In this document: in pieces, positions 1-6,095 of the stretch
Numbering within the stretch: position 1 is the first letter of the stretch
Layout of the letters: every line of letters starts with the position of its first letter
Source of the DNA: JBDKTK01 sp964556675
Lineage (GTDB): Bacteria > Desulfobacterota > Syntrophia > Syntrophales > UBA4778
Length of the DNA stretch: 9,134 nt
Assembly (NCBI GenBank): GCA_964556675.1
Contig: CAZKYN010000136.1
Location: forward strand, 1 to 9,134
Direction of reading: 5' to 3'
The notes under the pieces: model-generated
Told to the model about the DNA's origin: nothing
What the model saw: the letters and a program-made list of their open reading frames with translations, nothing else
The model's database searches: none
Position numbers and translations under genes: made by a program

Positions 1-1645
1 CGATATTTTCAACGCAATGGGAGCGGGCAAGGGCAGCGCCAAAGACCTGGCCGATATCGAGGAGACCGTCAAGGGAGTCAGCGCGAACAGCAAGTGCAAC
101 TTCGGCGGTTCATCCCTCGCGCCGGTCCTGGACGCAATCAAAAATTACAAATCCGATTTCCTGGAAGTGATCAGCGGTAAACGGAAATTCGCGGACATCA
201 ATGCTTCGGTTGAAGTCGATGCGCCCTGCGTCCATTCCTGCCCCGCCAGGCTGGACATACCCGGCTATATCGAACTGATCCGCAATGCCCGGTTCAAGGA
301 TTCTCTCAACCTGATCCGCGAAAGGTGCATCCTCCCCGGGGTTATCGGGCGCGCCTGCCCGGCTCCGTGCGAGACCACCTGTGTGCGCAAGGACATTGAC
401 GAATCACTCGCCATCAGGCTCCTGAAAAGGGCGGCCGCCGATTTCAGCTACCGGGCGGGTTCGACCCCGTTCGCAGTTTCCGGCAACGGCAAGGGCGACA
501 AAGTCGCCGTTATCGGCGCCGGCCCTGCCGGTCTGGCAGCCGCCTGCCAGCTGCGCCGCAGGGGCTACCAGGTTACGATATTTGAAGCGCTCCCGTTCGC
601 GGGAGGCATGGCCGCCACGGGAATCCCCGACTACAGGCTTCCCAAGAACGTCCTCAACCATGAAATCGACCTGGTCAGGGGAATGGGCGTCGAGGTGAAA
701 CTCGGCACGCCCGTTGAGAAGCTCAACATCGACGACCTGAAGACCAAGGGGTTCAAGGCCGTATTCCTGGCGGTGGGCGCCCAGAAAGGGACCAAGATCG
801 GCTGCAGGGGCGAAGATGAAGGATACCTGGGGATTGTCGACGGCGTCGAGTTCCTCAAAGACCTGAGCTTCGGCAAAAAGGCCAAAGGGAAGGGCAAGGT
901 CGTTATCATCGGCGGCGGCAATGTCGCTCTGGATTGCGCCCGGACCTGCAAGCGCCTCGGCTTCAAGGAAGTAGAGATACTTTACCGCCGGTCGCGCGCC
1001 GAAATGCCGGCCCATGACGAGGAAATCGAGGCAGCCGAAAAGGAAGGGATCAAGTTCTCATTCCTGGCGGCGCCGGTTGCCGTGACGGCGAAAGACGGCA
1101 AGATCACCGCCATCGAGGCAATAAAGATGAAGCTGGGCGAACCGGACGAGAGCGGGCGCCGCAGGCCCGTCCCGGTAAAGGGCTCCGAGTTCAGGGTCCC
1201 CGCGGACATGGTGGTCTCGGCTACAGGCCAGAAACCGGACCTGAGCTTCACCAATGAAATCGAGACAACAAGCTGGGGCACCATCAAGGTGGACCCCGTC
1301 CGCTATACGACCAATATCGAAGGCGTATTTTCGGGAGGCGACTGCGTTTCGGGTCCGGCAACTCTTATCGAGGCTCTAAACGCCGGAAACACGGTTGCCC
1401 GGAGCATCGACAGCTATCTTCAGGGGAAAGGGTTCGAAAAGGAAATCAGGTTTGAGGCCTTCGACCCCAACCAGAAGCGCGAGCAGATCTTTGTGGCCCG
1501 CAAGGCTGCGGAAAAGGTCGATTACCTGAACCCGAAATTTCGGGTAGAAAACTTCTCCGAGGTGGAGGGCGGCTTCAGCGCGGCCGATGCAGTTAAGGAA
1601 GCGAAGCGCTGCCTGAGATGCTACAGGGTTGTCGTCTGGCAATAA
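1..1645 (+). CDS. NuoF-tail/GltD-like FAD-NAD(P)H oxidoreductase, 5' partial
   Basis: This flavoprotein probably moves electrons between NAD(P)H and iron-sulfur partners in the cytoplasm. The frame is open to the left edge, so the start lies outside; the ATG at 17 is internal. Numbering from that Met, residues 1-55 resemble the C-terminal 4Fe-4S domain of NuoF/HoxF, with Cys27 in the place of the last cluster ligand. Residues 65-145 are the GltD/DPD-type 4Fe-4S domain (Cys71, 75, 104, 114, 118, 122). An FAD-binding GAGPAG lies at 167-172 and a second nucleotide-binding GGGNVA at 299-304, followed by the late ATG-x-KPD and GGD FAD motifs. The extreme C-terminus carries a CLRC pair. Related proteins include glutamate synthase small subunit, NfnB and Geobacter SfrB, but no glutamate synthase large subunit is adjacent, so an electron-transfer or bifurcating complex is likelier. 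The family is secure; the substrate is not. Confidence 0.88.
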   Translation, partial: DIFNAMGAGKGSAKDLADIEETVKGVSANSKCNFGGSSLAPVLDAIKNYKSDFLEVISGKRKFADINASVEVDAPCVHSCPARLDIPGYIELIRNARFKDSLNLIRERCILPGVIGRACPAPCETTCVRKDIDESLAIRLLKRAAADFSYRAGSTPFAVSGNGKGDKVAVIGAGPAGLAAACQLRRRGYQVTIFEALPFAGGMAATGIPDYRLPKNVLNHEIDLVRGMGVEVKLGTPVEKLNIDDLKTKGFKAVFLAVGAQKGTKIGCRGEDEGYLGIVDGVEFLKDLSFGKKAKGKGKVVIIGGGNVALDCARTCKRLGFKEVEILYRRSRAEMPAHDEEIEAAEKEGIKFSFLAAPVAVTAKDGKITAIEAIKMKLGEPDESGRRRPVPVKGSEFRVPADMVVSATGQKPDLSFTNEIETTSWGTIKVDPVRYTTNIEGVFSGGDCVSGPATLIEALNAGNTVARSIDSYLQGKGFEKEIRFEAFDPNQKREQIFVARKAAEKVDYLNPKFRVENFSEVEGGFSAADAVKEAKRCLRCYRVVVWQ

Positions 1646-1681
1646 AAGTTCTTATTACTTGGAAATATAAAGGGGATAGTG

Positions 1682-2389
1682 ATGGTTAATATAAAAATCG
1701 ACGGACGGGATGTAAAGGCCAAAGAAGGCTCGACCATTCTTGAGAACGCGAAGCAGCTTAAGATCCAGATACCGACGCTCTGTTATCATTCCGATCTGAG
1801 CCCGTTCGGGGCCTGCCGCCTTTGTACCGTTGAAGTGAAACAGAACGGCAAATGGAAAATAGCCACATCGTGCACAACCGCCGTTGAGGAAGGGATGGAA
1901 GTCCGGACCGATACCGATACGGTGAAGAACAGCAGGAAGTTTGCGGCTGCGCTGCTCAATTACAAGTATCCCGGCGACAAGGCGATCCGGGAGATCGCGG
2001 TCGGCCTCGGACTCAAGGTGGACGGGACCAGGCCTGAGTCCAGGGATTGTTTCCTGTGCGGCCTCTGTGTCCGCGCCTGCCAGGAAATAGTGGATGTCAA
2101 CGCCCTGAAGTTCCGGGACCGCGGCGTGAACCGCGATGTGGAAGAGGCCTCGATAGAATTCGACTCCACGGCCTGCATCGGGTGCGGCTCGTGCGCTTAT
2201 GTCTGCCCCAGCAAGTACGTCCAGATGGAGGACAAGGGCGGCAAAAGGACGATCTGGAACAAGGTCTTCAAGATGGCGGCCTGCTCCGTTTGCGGAAGGC
2301 ATTTCGCCCCGGTCGACCAGCTCGAATACATCAGCAAAAAGACGGGCGTCCCCATGAGCAAGCTCATGGTGTGCGTAAGCTGCAGGTAA
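1682..2389 (+). CDS. HoxU/NuoG-N-terminus-like 2Fe-2S/4Fe-4S protein
   Basis: A 235-residue iron-sulfur electron carrier, probably a partner of the upstream oxidoreductase. A 2Fe-2S ferredoxin domain comes first (Cys34, 45, 48, 64; C-x10-C-x2-C-x15-C), then two 4Fe-4S motifs (Cys123/126/129/133 and Cys165/168/171/175). The linker at about 84-120 has no cysteine or histidine, so the His-Cys3 cluster usual in NuoG is missing. A C-terminal pair of CxxC motifs (201/204 and 231/234) could bind zinc or a further cluster. There is no molybdopterin domain; at this size it matches HoxU-type diaphorase subunits rather than full NuoG. ATG 1682 is preferred over GTG 1679 because AGGGGA at 1671-1676 sits 5 nt before it. 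It begins 36 nt after the upstream stop and a terminator follows, so the pair is likely one operon. The redox partner is unknown. Confidence 0.88.
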   Translation: MVNIKIDGRDVKAKEGSTILENAKQLKIQIPTLCYHSDLSPFGACRLCTVEVKQNGKWKIATSCTTAVEEGMEVRTDTDTVKNSRKFAAALLNYKYPGDKAIREIAVGLGLKVDGTRPESRDCFLCGLCVRACQEIVDVNALKFRDRGVNRDVEEASIEFDSTACIGCGSCAYVCPSKYVQMEDKGGKRTIWNKVFKMAACSVCGRHFAPVDQLEYISKKTGVPMSKLMVCVSCR

Positions 2390-2408
2390 ATATTTAAAAA
2401 TAAATCGA

Positions 2409-2438
2409 GACCGCTCCTTGACAACGGGCGGTCTTTTT
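2409..2438 (+). terminator. Rho-independent terminator of the redox operon
   Basis: GACCGCTC (2409-2416) pairs with GGGCGGTC (2426-2433) over 8 bp, with one T-G pair and a 9-nt loop, followed by five T residues. It lies 20 nt after the stop codon at 2389. Its loop contains TTGACA, discussed under the tRNA promoter. Confidence 0.9.
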
Positions 2439-2446
2439 ATTAATCT
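2418..2446 (+). promoter_or_regulatory. Candidate sigma70 promoter for tRNA-Asn
   Basis: A perfect -35 hexamer TTGACA is at 2418-2423. The -10 is poor: ATTAAT at 2439-2444 (15-nt spacing, 4 of 6 matches) or TAATCT at 2441-2446 (17-nt spacing, 3 of 6). Initiation would fall near 2450-2455, about 20 nt before the tRNA. The -35 lies in the loop of the preceding terminator, so the match could be chance, but the tRNA needs a promoter in this short gap. Confidence 0.4.
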
Positions 2447-2472
2447 CTGCGCTCCTGTAAGAGAACCGATAT

Positions 2473-2548
2473 TCCCCAGTAGCTCAGTCGGCAGAGCAGA
2501 TGGCTGTTAACCATCGGGTCCGTGGTTCGAGTCCGCGCTGGGGAGCCA
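2473..2548 (+). tRNA. tRNA-Asn (anticodon GUU)
   Basis: A complete cloverleaf can be drawn. The acceptor stem pairs 2473-2479 with 2538-2544 over 7 bp. The D-stem is GCTC/GAGC. The anticodon stem GATGG/CCATC (2499-2503/2511-2515) closes the loop CTGTTAA, with anticodon GTT at 2506-2508 reading AAC and AAU. A T-arm with GGTTCGAGTCC follows. The discriminator base is G2545 and CCA is encoded at 2546-2548. There is no intron, and no sign of an integration repeat of its 3' end in the window. Confidence 0.97.
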
Positions 2549-2555
2549 TAATGAC

Positions 2556-2596
2556 AAAGCCGGGCAGCCTCATGGAGGCGCCCGGCTTTTGTTTTT
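2556..2596 (+). terminator. Rho-independent terminator after tRNA-Asn
   Basis: AAAGCCGGGC (2556-2565) pairs perfectly with GCCCGGCTTT (2580-2589). Inside, past an unpaired A, GCCT/AGGC (2567-2570/2576-2579) extends the stem to a 5-nt loop. The T-tract TTTTGTTTTT follows. It starts 7 nt after the tRNA CCA end. The run of A before the stem and T after it could let it act on both strands. Confidence 0.92.
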
Positions 2597-2653
2597 CGGG
2601 AAAGAATATCTCCTTTATTTCAGCCGTAATCTGAATTCATAGAGGAAAAAGCG

Positions 2654-3490
2654 ATGTTTGAGCAGCTTGAAAAAATAAGTACCCGTCCGGCGCCGTTTGA
2701 ATTTTATACGGCCCGCGAGTTGTGGACGGATGATTATATATCGGAGCAGATGCTGAAGCTCCACCTGGACGACGGGATCGATGCCGCTTCCCGCAATTCA
2801 GCATTCATCGACAGGTCTGCCGACTGGATCGCCTGGCGATTCGATATCGCCGGCAGGAAGGTCGCCGACTTCGGGTGCGGACCGGGCCTGTATGCCGCGA
2901 GGCTGGCCCGAATGCACGCGGACGTGACCGGCATCGATTTCTCCGGAAGGTCGATCCGGTATGCGCGCGAAGCCGCGGCAGCAGAGGGGCTGCAGGTCCG
3001 TTATGTGAATGCGGACTACCTGGAATTTGAGACCGATGAACCCTATGACCTGATAATGATGATCATGTGTGATTTCTGCGCCCTCAGCCCGGTCCAGAGG
3101 CGGAAGATGCTGGCAAAATTTCAGCGCTTCCTGAAACCATCCGGCGCCGTCCTGCTTGATGTTTATTCGCTTTCAGCTTTCGACGGGCAGGCAGAGAAAT
3201 CGGTATTCGGGCCCGGTCTCCTCAACGGCTTCTGGTCGCCCCGCAGGTATTACGGATTCCTGAACACGTTCAAATATGAAAAGGAAAAGCTGGTCCTGGA
3301 CAAGTACACGATAATAGAGGGGGACCGCACGCGAACATTCTATAACTGGCTCCAGCACTTCAGCCCGGAAGAGCTGGAGAGGGAATTCCGGCAGTGCGGG
3401 TTTGCCCTCGAATCCCTCTACGCTGATGTCGCCGGGACTCCGTTCTCGCCGGCAAACATGGAATTCGCGGCGGTGGCAAAGAAGATTTGA
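2654..3490 (+). CDS. Class I SAM-dependent methyltransferase
   Basis: A 278-residue soluble Rossmann-fold methyltransferase. Motif I (VADFGCGPG, residues 70-78) binds S-adenosylmethionine. The acidic residue after strand 2 is Asp95 in GIDFS, the adenine-side motif is around NADY (119-122), and the motif IV/post-IV region follows at YDLIMMIMCDF (131-141). Residues 1-60 form an N-terminal cap, and residues 175-260 hold an insert rich in aromatic and charged residues that probably sets substrate choice. The start is supported by GAGGA at 2642-2646, 7 nt before the ATG. It lies between the tRNA terminator and a degenerate region, so it looks monocistronic and the context gives no substrate. No specific subfamily (ubiquinone, tRNA, small molecule) could be assigned. 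Confidence 0.87.
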   Translation: MFEQLEKISTRPAPFEFYTARELWTDDYISEQMLKLHLDDGIDAASRNSAFIDRSADWIAWRFDIAGRKVADFGCGPGLYAARLARMHADVTGIDFSGRSIRYAREAAAAEGLQVRYVNADYLEFETDEPYDLIMMIMCDFCALSPVQRRKMLAKFQRFLKPSGAVLLDVYSLSAFDGQAEKSVFGPGLLNGFWSPRRYYGFLNTFKYEKEKLVLDKYTIIEGDRTRTFYNWLQHFSPEELEREFRQCGFALESLYADVAGTPFSPANMEFAAVAKKI

Positions 3491-3580
3491 CAGGTCTGAT
3501 CGGGAGGGCCTTTCCGTGACGGCTGCCTTCAGCCTCGATGCGTCCTCTACCTCATGAACTCCGAGCAGAACTTGATTACC

Positions 3581-3629
3581 TGTACAAGTTAATCTCTTCC
3601 CGGACAGTCGTCCTCTCTCCGGCAGAGGT
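3581..3629. repeat. Possible insertion-sequence terminal end
   Basis: The sequence starting TGTACAAGTTAATCTC lies 49 nt beyond the transposase stop, about where the end of an IS3/IS481-type element would be, and begins with the TG typical of such ends. No reverse-complement partner was seen elsewhere in the window, as expected if the other end was deleted. The assignment rests on position and the terminal dinucleotide only. Confidence 0.25.
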
Positions 3630-3776
3630 TTAAGCTGCTTCTTTGGTCAACTGCTGTTTAAGATTCTTGCCTGCCTCGATGGTTTCAATGGGCCGTCTGC
3701 CTATATTACGGTAACCCCGATGCGGCATTTCGTAGTTGTAATGATAGAGCCATTTGTCCAGATCCTCCTTTTTCAT
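3630..3776 (-). pseudogene. Integrase-type transposase C-terminal remnant (IS3/IS481-like)
   Basis: On the minus strand, 48 codons run from ATG (3774-3776) to TAA (3630-3632). The peptide contains WLYHYNYEMPHRGY followed by GRRPIETI, the conserved C-terminal end of integrase-core (rve) transposases of the IS3/IS481 type, where a tryptophan-rich helix precedes N-x-x-x-PH-x-GY. The codon just before the ATG is TAG, and no upstream frame continues the homology, so the DDE catalytic core and helix-turn-helix are gone. The ATG is therefore probably an internal Met of the former gene, not a real start. The remnant shows that a mobile element once sat here; it cannot transpose. The exact IS family is uncertain. 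Confidence 0.8.
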
Positions 3777-3945
3777 CTATGCAGTTGAAGATAACGACAG
3801 CTGTATATGCGCCAAAACAGTATTTTCGAGCGATTTCAGACGCAATAATAACCGGGCGAAAACTGATTCATAAATTCCCGTCTATTTTTTTAATGCCCCC
3901 TTCGGTTTTTCTCTTCATAATACTAAAAGATTTTAAGGAGAAAAG

Positions 3946-4336
3946 ATGAACAGGGAAAGGAAATCAGCTTACCAGAAAACGATGATCCGGACATGAATGT
4001 GGGATCCATCTCCTTTATCGGGAATGCGACGGTTCTGATCCGTTATGCCCGGTTTACGATTCCGACTGATACCACGTTAGTGCATGCACGAGAAAATCCC
4101 TATGGGTTAAGGGTATGCCAACACGCCTGACAAACCCGGCAATGGAGATCGTGACCTACACCTCTGAATTCAATACTTCTTTTCAGAAGGACCATAGCAA
4201 GGCCGTGAGATCTTCTATGAGCAAATCAGAATATCTGATTGTAGACCTAAACCTTCCAAATATCCTTTTCTCCGCGATGGGTCCCTGCACTTCCTGGTAT
4301 CGTAATTGCCGTTTTCAATTCTGGGTGCTTTCATAA
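3946..4336 (+). pseudogene. MBL-fold (UlaG-like) hydrolase remnant, frameshifted
   Basis: A good ribosome site, AAGGAG at 3935-3940, precedes ATG 3946, but that frame stops after 16 codons. The next frame (about 3948-4124) reads GSISFIGNATVLIRYARFTI, close to the N-terminal strands of metallo-beta-lactamase-fold hydrolases, in which FIGTATVLI is followed by LTDP. A second shift near 4100-4118 moves to the frame starting at 4115, whose TRLTNPAMEI continues the same family (usually followed by DELPPLD and the HxHxDH zinc motif). Beyond MEI the similarity is lost, and no zinc-binding HxHxDH motif is present. At least two frameshifts plus loss of the catalytic part mark it as dead. The residual frame to 4336 is unlikely to make a functional protein. 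Confidence 0.72.
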
Positions 4337-4428
4337 CGCGAATTTCTCTGGTTCTGAAAACTATATAAGCTCGTCCTGAACCCTATTAACCATGAATAAA
4401 CTGTAATAGCCCAGGAGGCGGGCCTATT

Positions 4429-4911
4429 ATGGAAGTTATCGCCTTGACTACCCCGCTTTGGGAGATAGCGATTCGGGCCACCGCTGTGTACCTGGCGGTT
4501 TTCCTGCTCCTGCGCCTGGTGCCGAAACGGACGGCAGGCAAATTTTCGATCGCCGATTTGCTGACGCTTATCGTCATCGGCAGCATGGCAAAATCGGGCA
4601 TTGTCGGGGATTCGACATCAGTGGGGGATATCGTGCTGATGATCGCATTCGTCCTCATCTGGGATTACGTCCTCAATGCGCTCGAGTATCACGTCCCGTT
4701 CTTCCAACGTATTCTCCGCGAGAAAGAGGCTGCCTTGATCCAGGACGGCCGCCTGATGCACGGAAACATGCGGCGGGAAATGGTGACGGAAGACGAACTG
4801 CTGGCAGTTCTCCGCAAAAAGAATGTGACAGATGTTTCCGATGTGGATTCCGCCTACCTCGAGGCCGATGGCGATATCAGCATTATCAGGAAACGCAGGC
4901 GCAGGCGCTGA
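4429..4911 (+). CDS. DUF421/YetF-family membrane protein
   Basis: A 160-residue inner-membrane protein of the YetF (DUF421) family, whose molecular role is not established. Three hydrophobic segments lie at about 12-31, 41-60 and 65-85. The amphipathic stretch KRTAGKFSIADLLTL between the first two is typical. The soluble C-terminal domain (about 86-155) has the family pattern of ALIQDGRL, then a TEDELLAVLR helix, then a D-x-A-YLE-x-DG-x-ISII strand pair. The protein ends in a basic run of RKRRRRR, which should stay in the cytoplasm. It lacks the extra C-terminal domain of longer Bacillus YetF/YdfS-type proteins. AGGAGG at 4413-4418, 10 nt before the ATG, supports the start, though the spacing is slightly long. 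It is the first intact gene after the scar; 103 nt separate it from the transporter gene, with no clear terminator between. Confidence 0.88.
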   Translation: MEVIALTTPLWEIAIRATAVYLAVFLLLRLVPKRTAGKFSIADLLTLIVIGSMAKSGIVGDSTSVGDIVLMIAFVLIWDYVLNALEYHVPFFQRILREKEAALIQDGRLMHGNMRREMVTEDELLAVLRKKNVTDVSDVDSAYLEADGDISIIRKRRRRR

Positions 4912-5014
4912 CACGGGAGTCTCGGGATCCGTGCACAAACGCGACGTTTCGACGGCGGCCGGCCCGCTGCGGACGCCGGAGCGGTGAATGCGCTGAAGCA
5001 AGACAGAGGACACA

Positions 5015-5869
5015 ATGACCGAGCTCGTCAAGGCTCTCCTGGCCGTCTCCGTGCTGCTCTTTCCAATCGCGAGCATGTTCAGCGTCGGTCTCAGCTTCAC
5101 CTTCCGCCAGATCGTCGGACCCCTGCGCCACCCCGATCGGGTGTTTCGTGCGCTCATCGCCAATTTTATCCTCGTGCCATTGCTCGCAATCGGGATTTCA
5201 CGTCTGCTCGCACTTGACTCTTCATTGGCCGCGGGGATGGCCCTGGTCGGCACGGCCGCGGGCGCGCCATTTCTCCTGAAGCTGACCCGGGTCGCCAACG
5301 CCGATGTGAGCCTGAGCGCTTCACTTCTCGTCCTGCTGATGCCGCTCACTGTCGTTTACATGCCGGTCGTTATGCCGCTCGTTCTCGTGGACGTTTCGGT
5401 AAGCGCCATCCGCATTGCAGCGCCACTGATCTTGACGATGCTCTTGCCATTAATCATCGGACACGCCGTGGATTCCTTTCTGCCGCGCCTTGCTGCGCGC
5501 TTGCGGCCGATCGCCGGCAAGCTCTCGAGCATCGCGCTGGTGACACTTATCGCCTCAACTCTGGCGCTCAATGGCCCACTCTTTCGGGACCTGCTCGGGA
5601 CCGGCGCCGTCACCGCGTCAGTCCTCCTGACTGTCGGAGGGTTCGGTATGGGTTACCTGATCAGCAGCACGGGCTTTAATCGGCGTGCCGTAATGGGGCT
5701 CGGCGCGGGGCAGCGTAACATGGCCGCGGCGTTGGTCGTTGCATCCCAGGATTTCGAAAATCCAAACACGCTCGTCATGGTCGTCTTGTTTTCCGTAATC
5801 GATCTGATACTGCTGTTCCCGATTGCTTTGATCCTGCGTCGGCGCTCGCCGCCGAGTGGTGACACATGA
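5015..5869 (+). CDS. BASS (bile acid:Na+ symporter superfamily) transporter
   Basis: A 284-residue integral membrane protein of the SBF/BASS superfamily, which couples Na+ entry to uptake of organic anions. About nine hydrophobic segments can be placed, near residues 6-26, 43-65, 69-87, 97-121, 128-150, 166-186, 193-217, 226-245 and 251-274. The segment MGLGAGQRNMAAALVVA (about 225-241) matches the crossover-helix region near the family's sodium site. The first repeat has a corresponding region around GTAAGAPFLLKLTRVANADVSL. The C-terminus is short and basic. AGAGGA at 5005-5010 lies 4 nt before the ATG. Known bacterial members carry bile acids, pantoate, pyruvate or other carboxylates, and human SLC10A6 carries sulfated steroids. 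The sulfatase gene starts 226 nt downstream on the same strand, suggesting (inference only) import of a sulfated anion. Confidence 0.85.
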   Translation: MTELVKALLAVSVLLFPIASMFSVGLSFTFRQIVGPLRHPDRVFRALIANFILVPLLAIGISRLLALDSSLAAGMALVGTAAGAPFLLKLTRVANADVSLSASLLVLLMPLTVVYMPVVMPLVLVDVSVSAIRIAAPLILTMLLPLIIGHAVDSFLPRLAARLRPIAGKLSSIALVTLIASTLALNGPLFRDLLGTGAVTASVLLTVGGFGMGYLISSTGFNRRAVMGLGAGQRNMAAALVVASQDFENPNTLVMVVLFSVIDLILLFPIALILRRRSPPSGDT

Positions 5870-6095
5870 CTCTCAAGAACTACCTGCCGTCGCAAACGCA
5901 TTCTCATTTGCACCGGGGCAGCTCTTTCAATTTCCGACATGCTCCTGCTTCACAAAAGGAAGCCGGAACCGGACAACATGGCCCATCCGGATTTTCCCTG
6001 GCAATTAAACACGTTGAGGGTCTTCCTCAACAGTGCAGGTACAAACGGGACCCCGGTCCGGCTGCAAATCTGAGATATTGGGAGGGATAAAAACA
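5870..6095 (+). promoter_or_regulatory. Leader region of the sulfatase operon
   Basis: These 226 bases separate the transporter from the sulfatase and carry no gene I can support. CCGGA/TCCGG (5969-5973/5986-5990) followed by ATTTT is a weak terminator candidate. A better inverted repeat lies at 6010-6035. No convincing -35/-10 pair was found, so whether the sulfatase has its own promoter or is read through from upstream is open. The ribosome site GGAGGG is at 6081-6086, 9 nt before ATG 6096. Confidence 0.4.
6010..6035 (+). repeat. Inverted repeat upstream of the sulfatase
   Basis: GTTGAGG (6013-6019) and CCTCAAC (6025-6031) are perfectly complementary around a 5-nt loop. CAC/GTG (6010-6012/6033-6035) extends the stem past a bulged A. 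No T-tract follows, so it is not a terminator. It lies 61 nt before the sulfatase start, where an operator or RNA hairpin could act. Confidence 0.45.

Larger units (their letters stand above)
3491..4428. other. Gene-poor scar with two decayed genes
   Basis: No intact reading frame is supported across these 938 bases. They contain the transposase C-terminus on the minus strand (3630-3776) and the broken MBL-fold gene on the plus strand (3946-4336). The stretches 3491-3629, 3777-3945 and 4337-4428 show nothing else recognisable except a possible insertion-sequence end at 3581. Parts of the corridor, notably after about 3780, look visibly richer in A+T than the flanking genes. No strong terminator was seen after the methyltransferase stop. 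Confidence 0.7.

Noticed and set aside
404..1015. Long minus-strand open frame (203 codons) opposite the GltD-like gene
   Set aside because: It lies wholly inside a clear flavoprotein gene, has no recognisable motif, and reflects the GC-rich codon pattern of the real strand.
1655..2302. Minus-strand open frame of 215 codons opposite the iron-sulfur gene
   Set aside because: The plus strand here encodes perfectly spaced iron-sulfur cysteines; the antisense peptide is low-complexity and matches nothing I know.
4339..4369. TATATA/TATAAG as a -10 box upstream of the DUF421 gene
   Set aside because: No acceptable -35 hexamer lies 15-19 nt upstream; the match is expected by chance in this A+T-rich stretch.
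5866..6090. Plus-strand 74-codon frame between the transporter and the sulfatase
   Set aside because: It has no ribosome site, overlaps the transporter stop, shows no family features and contains the inverted repeat; treated as leader DNA.
6033..6095. Upstream ATG extending the sulfatase by 21 residues
   Set aside because: No ribosome site precedes it, while GGAGGG is correctly placed before ATG 6096; the added residues are neither a signal peptide nor conserved.
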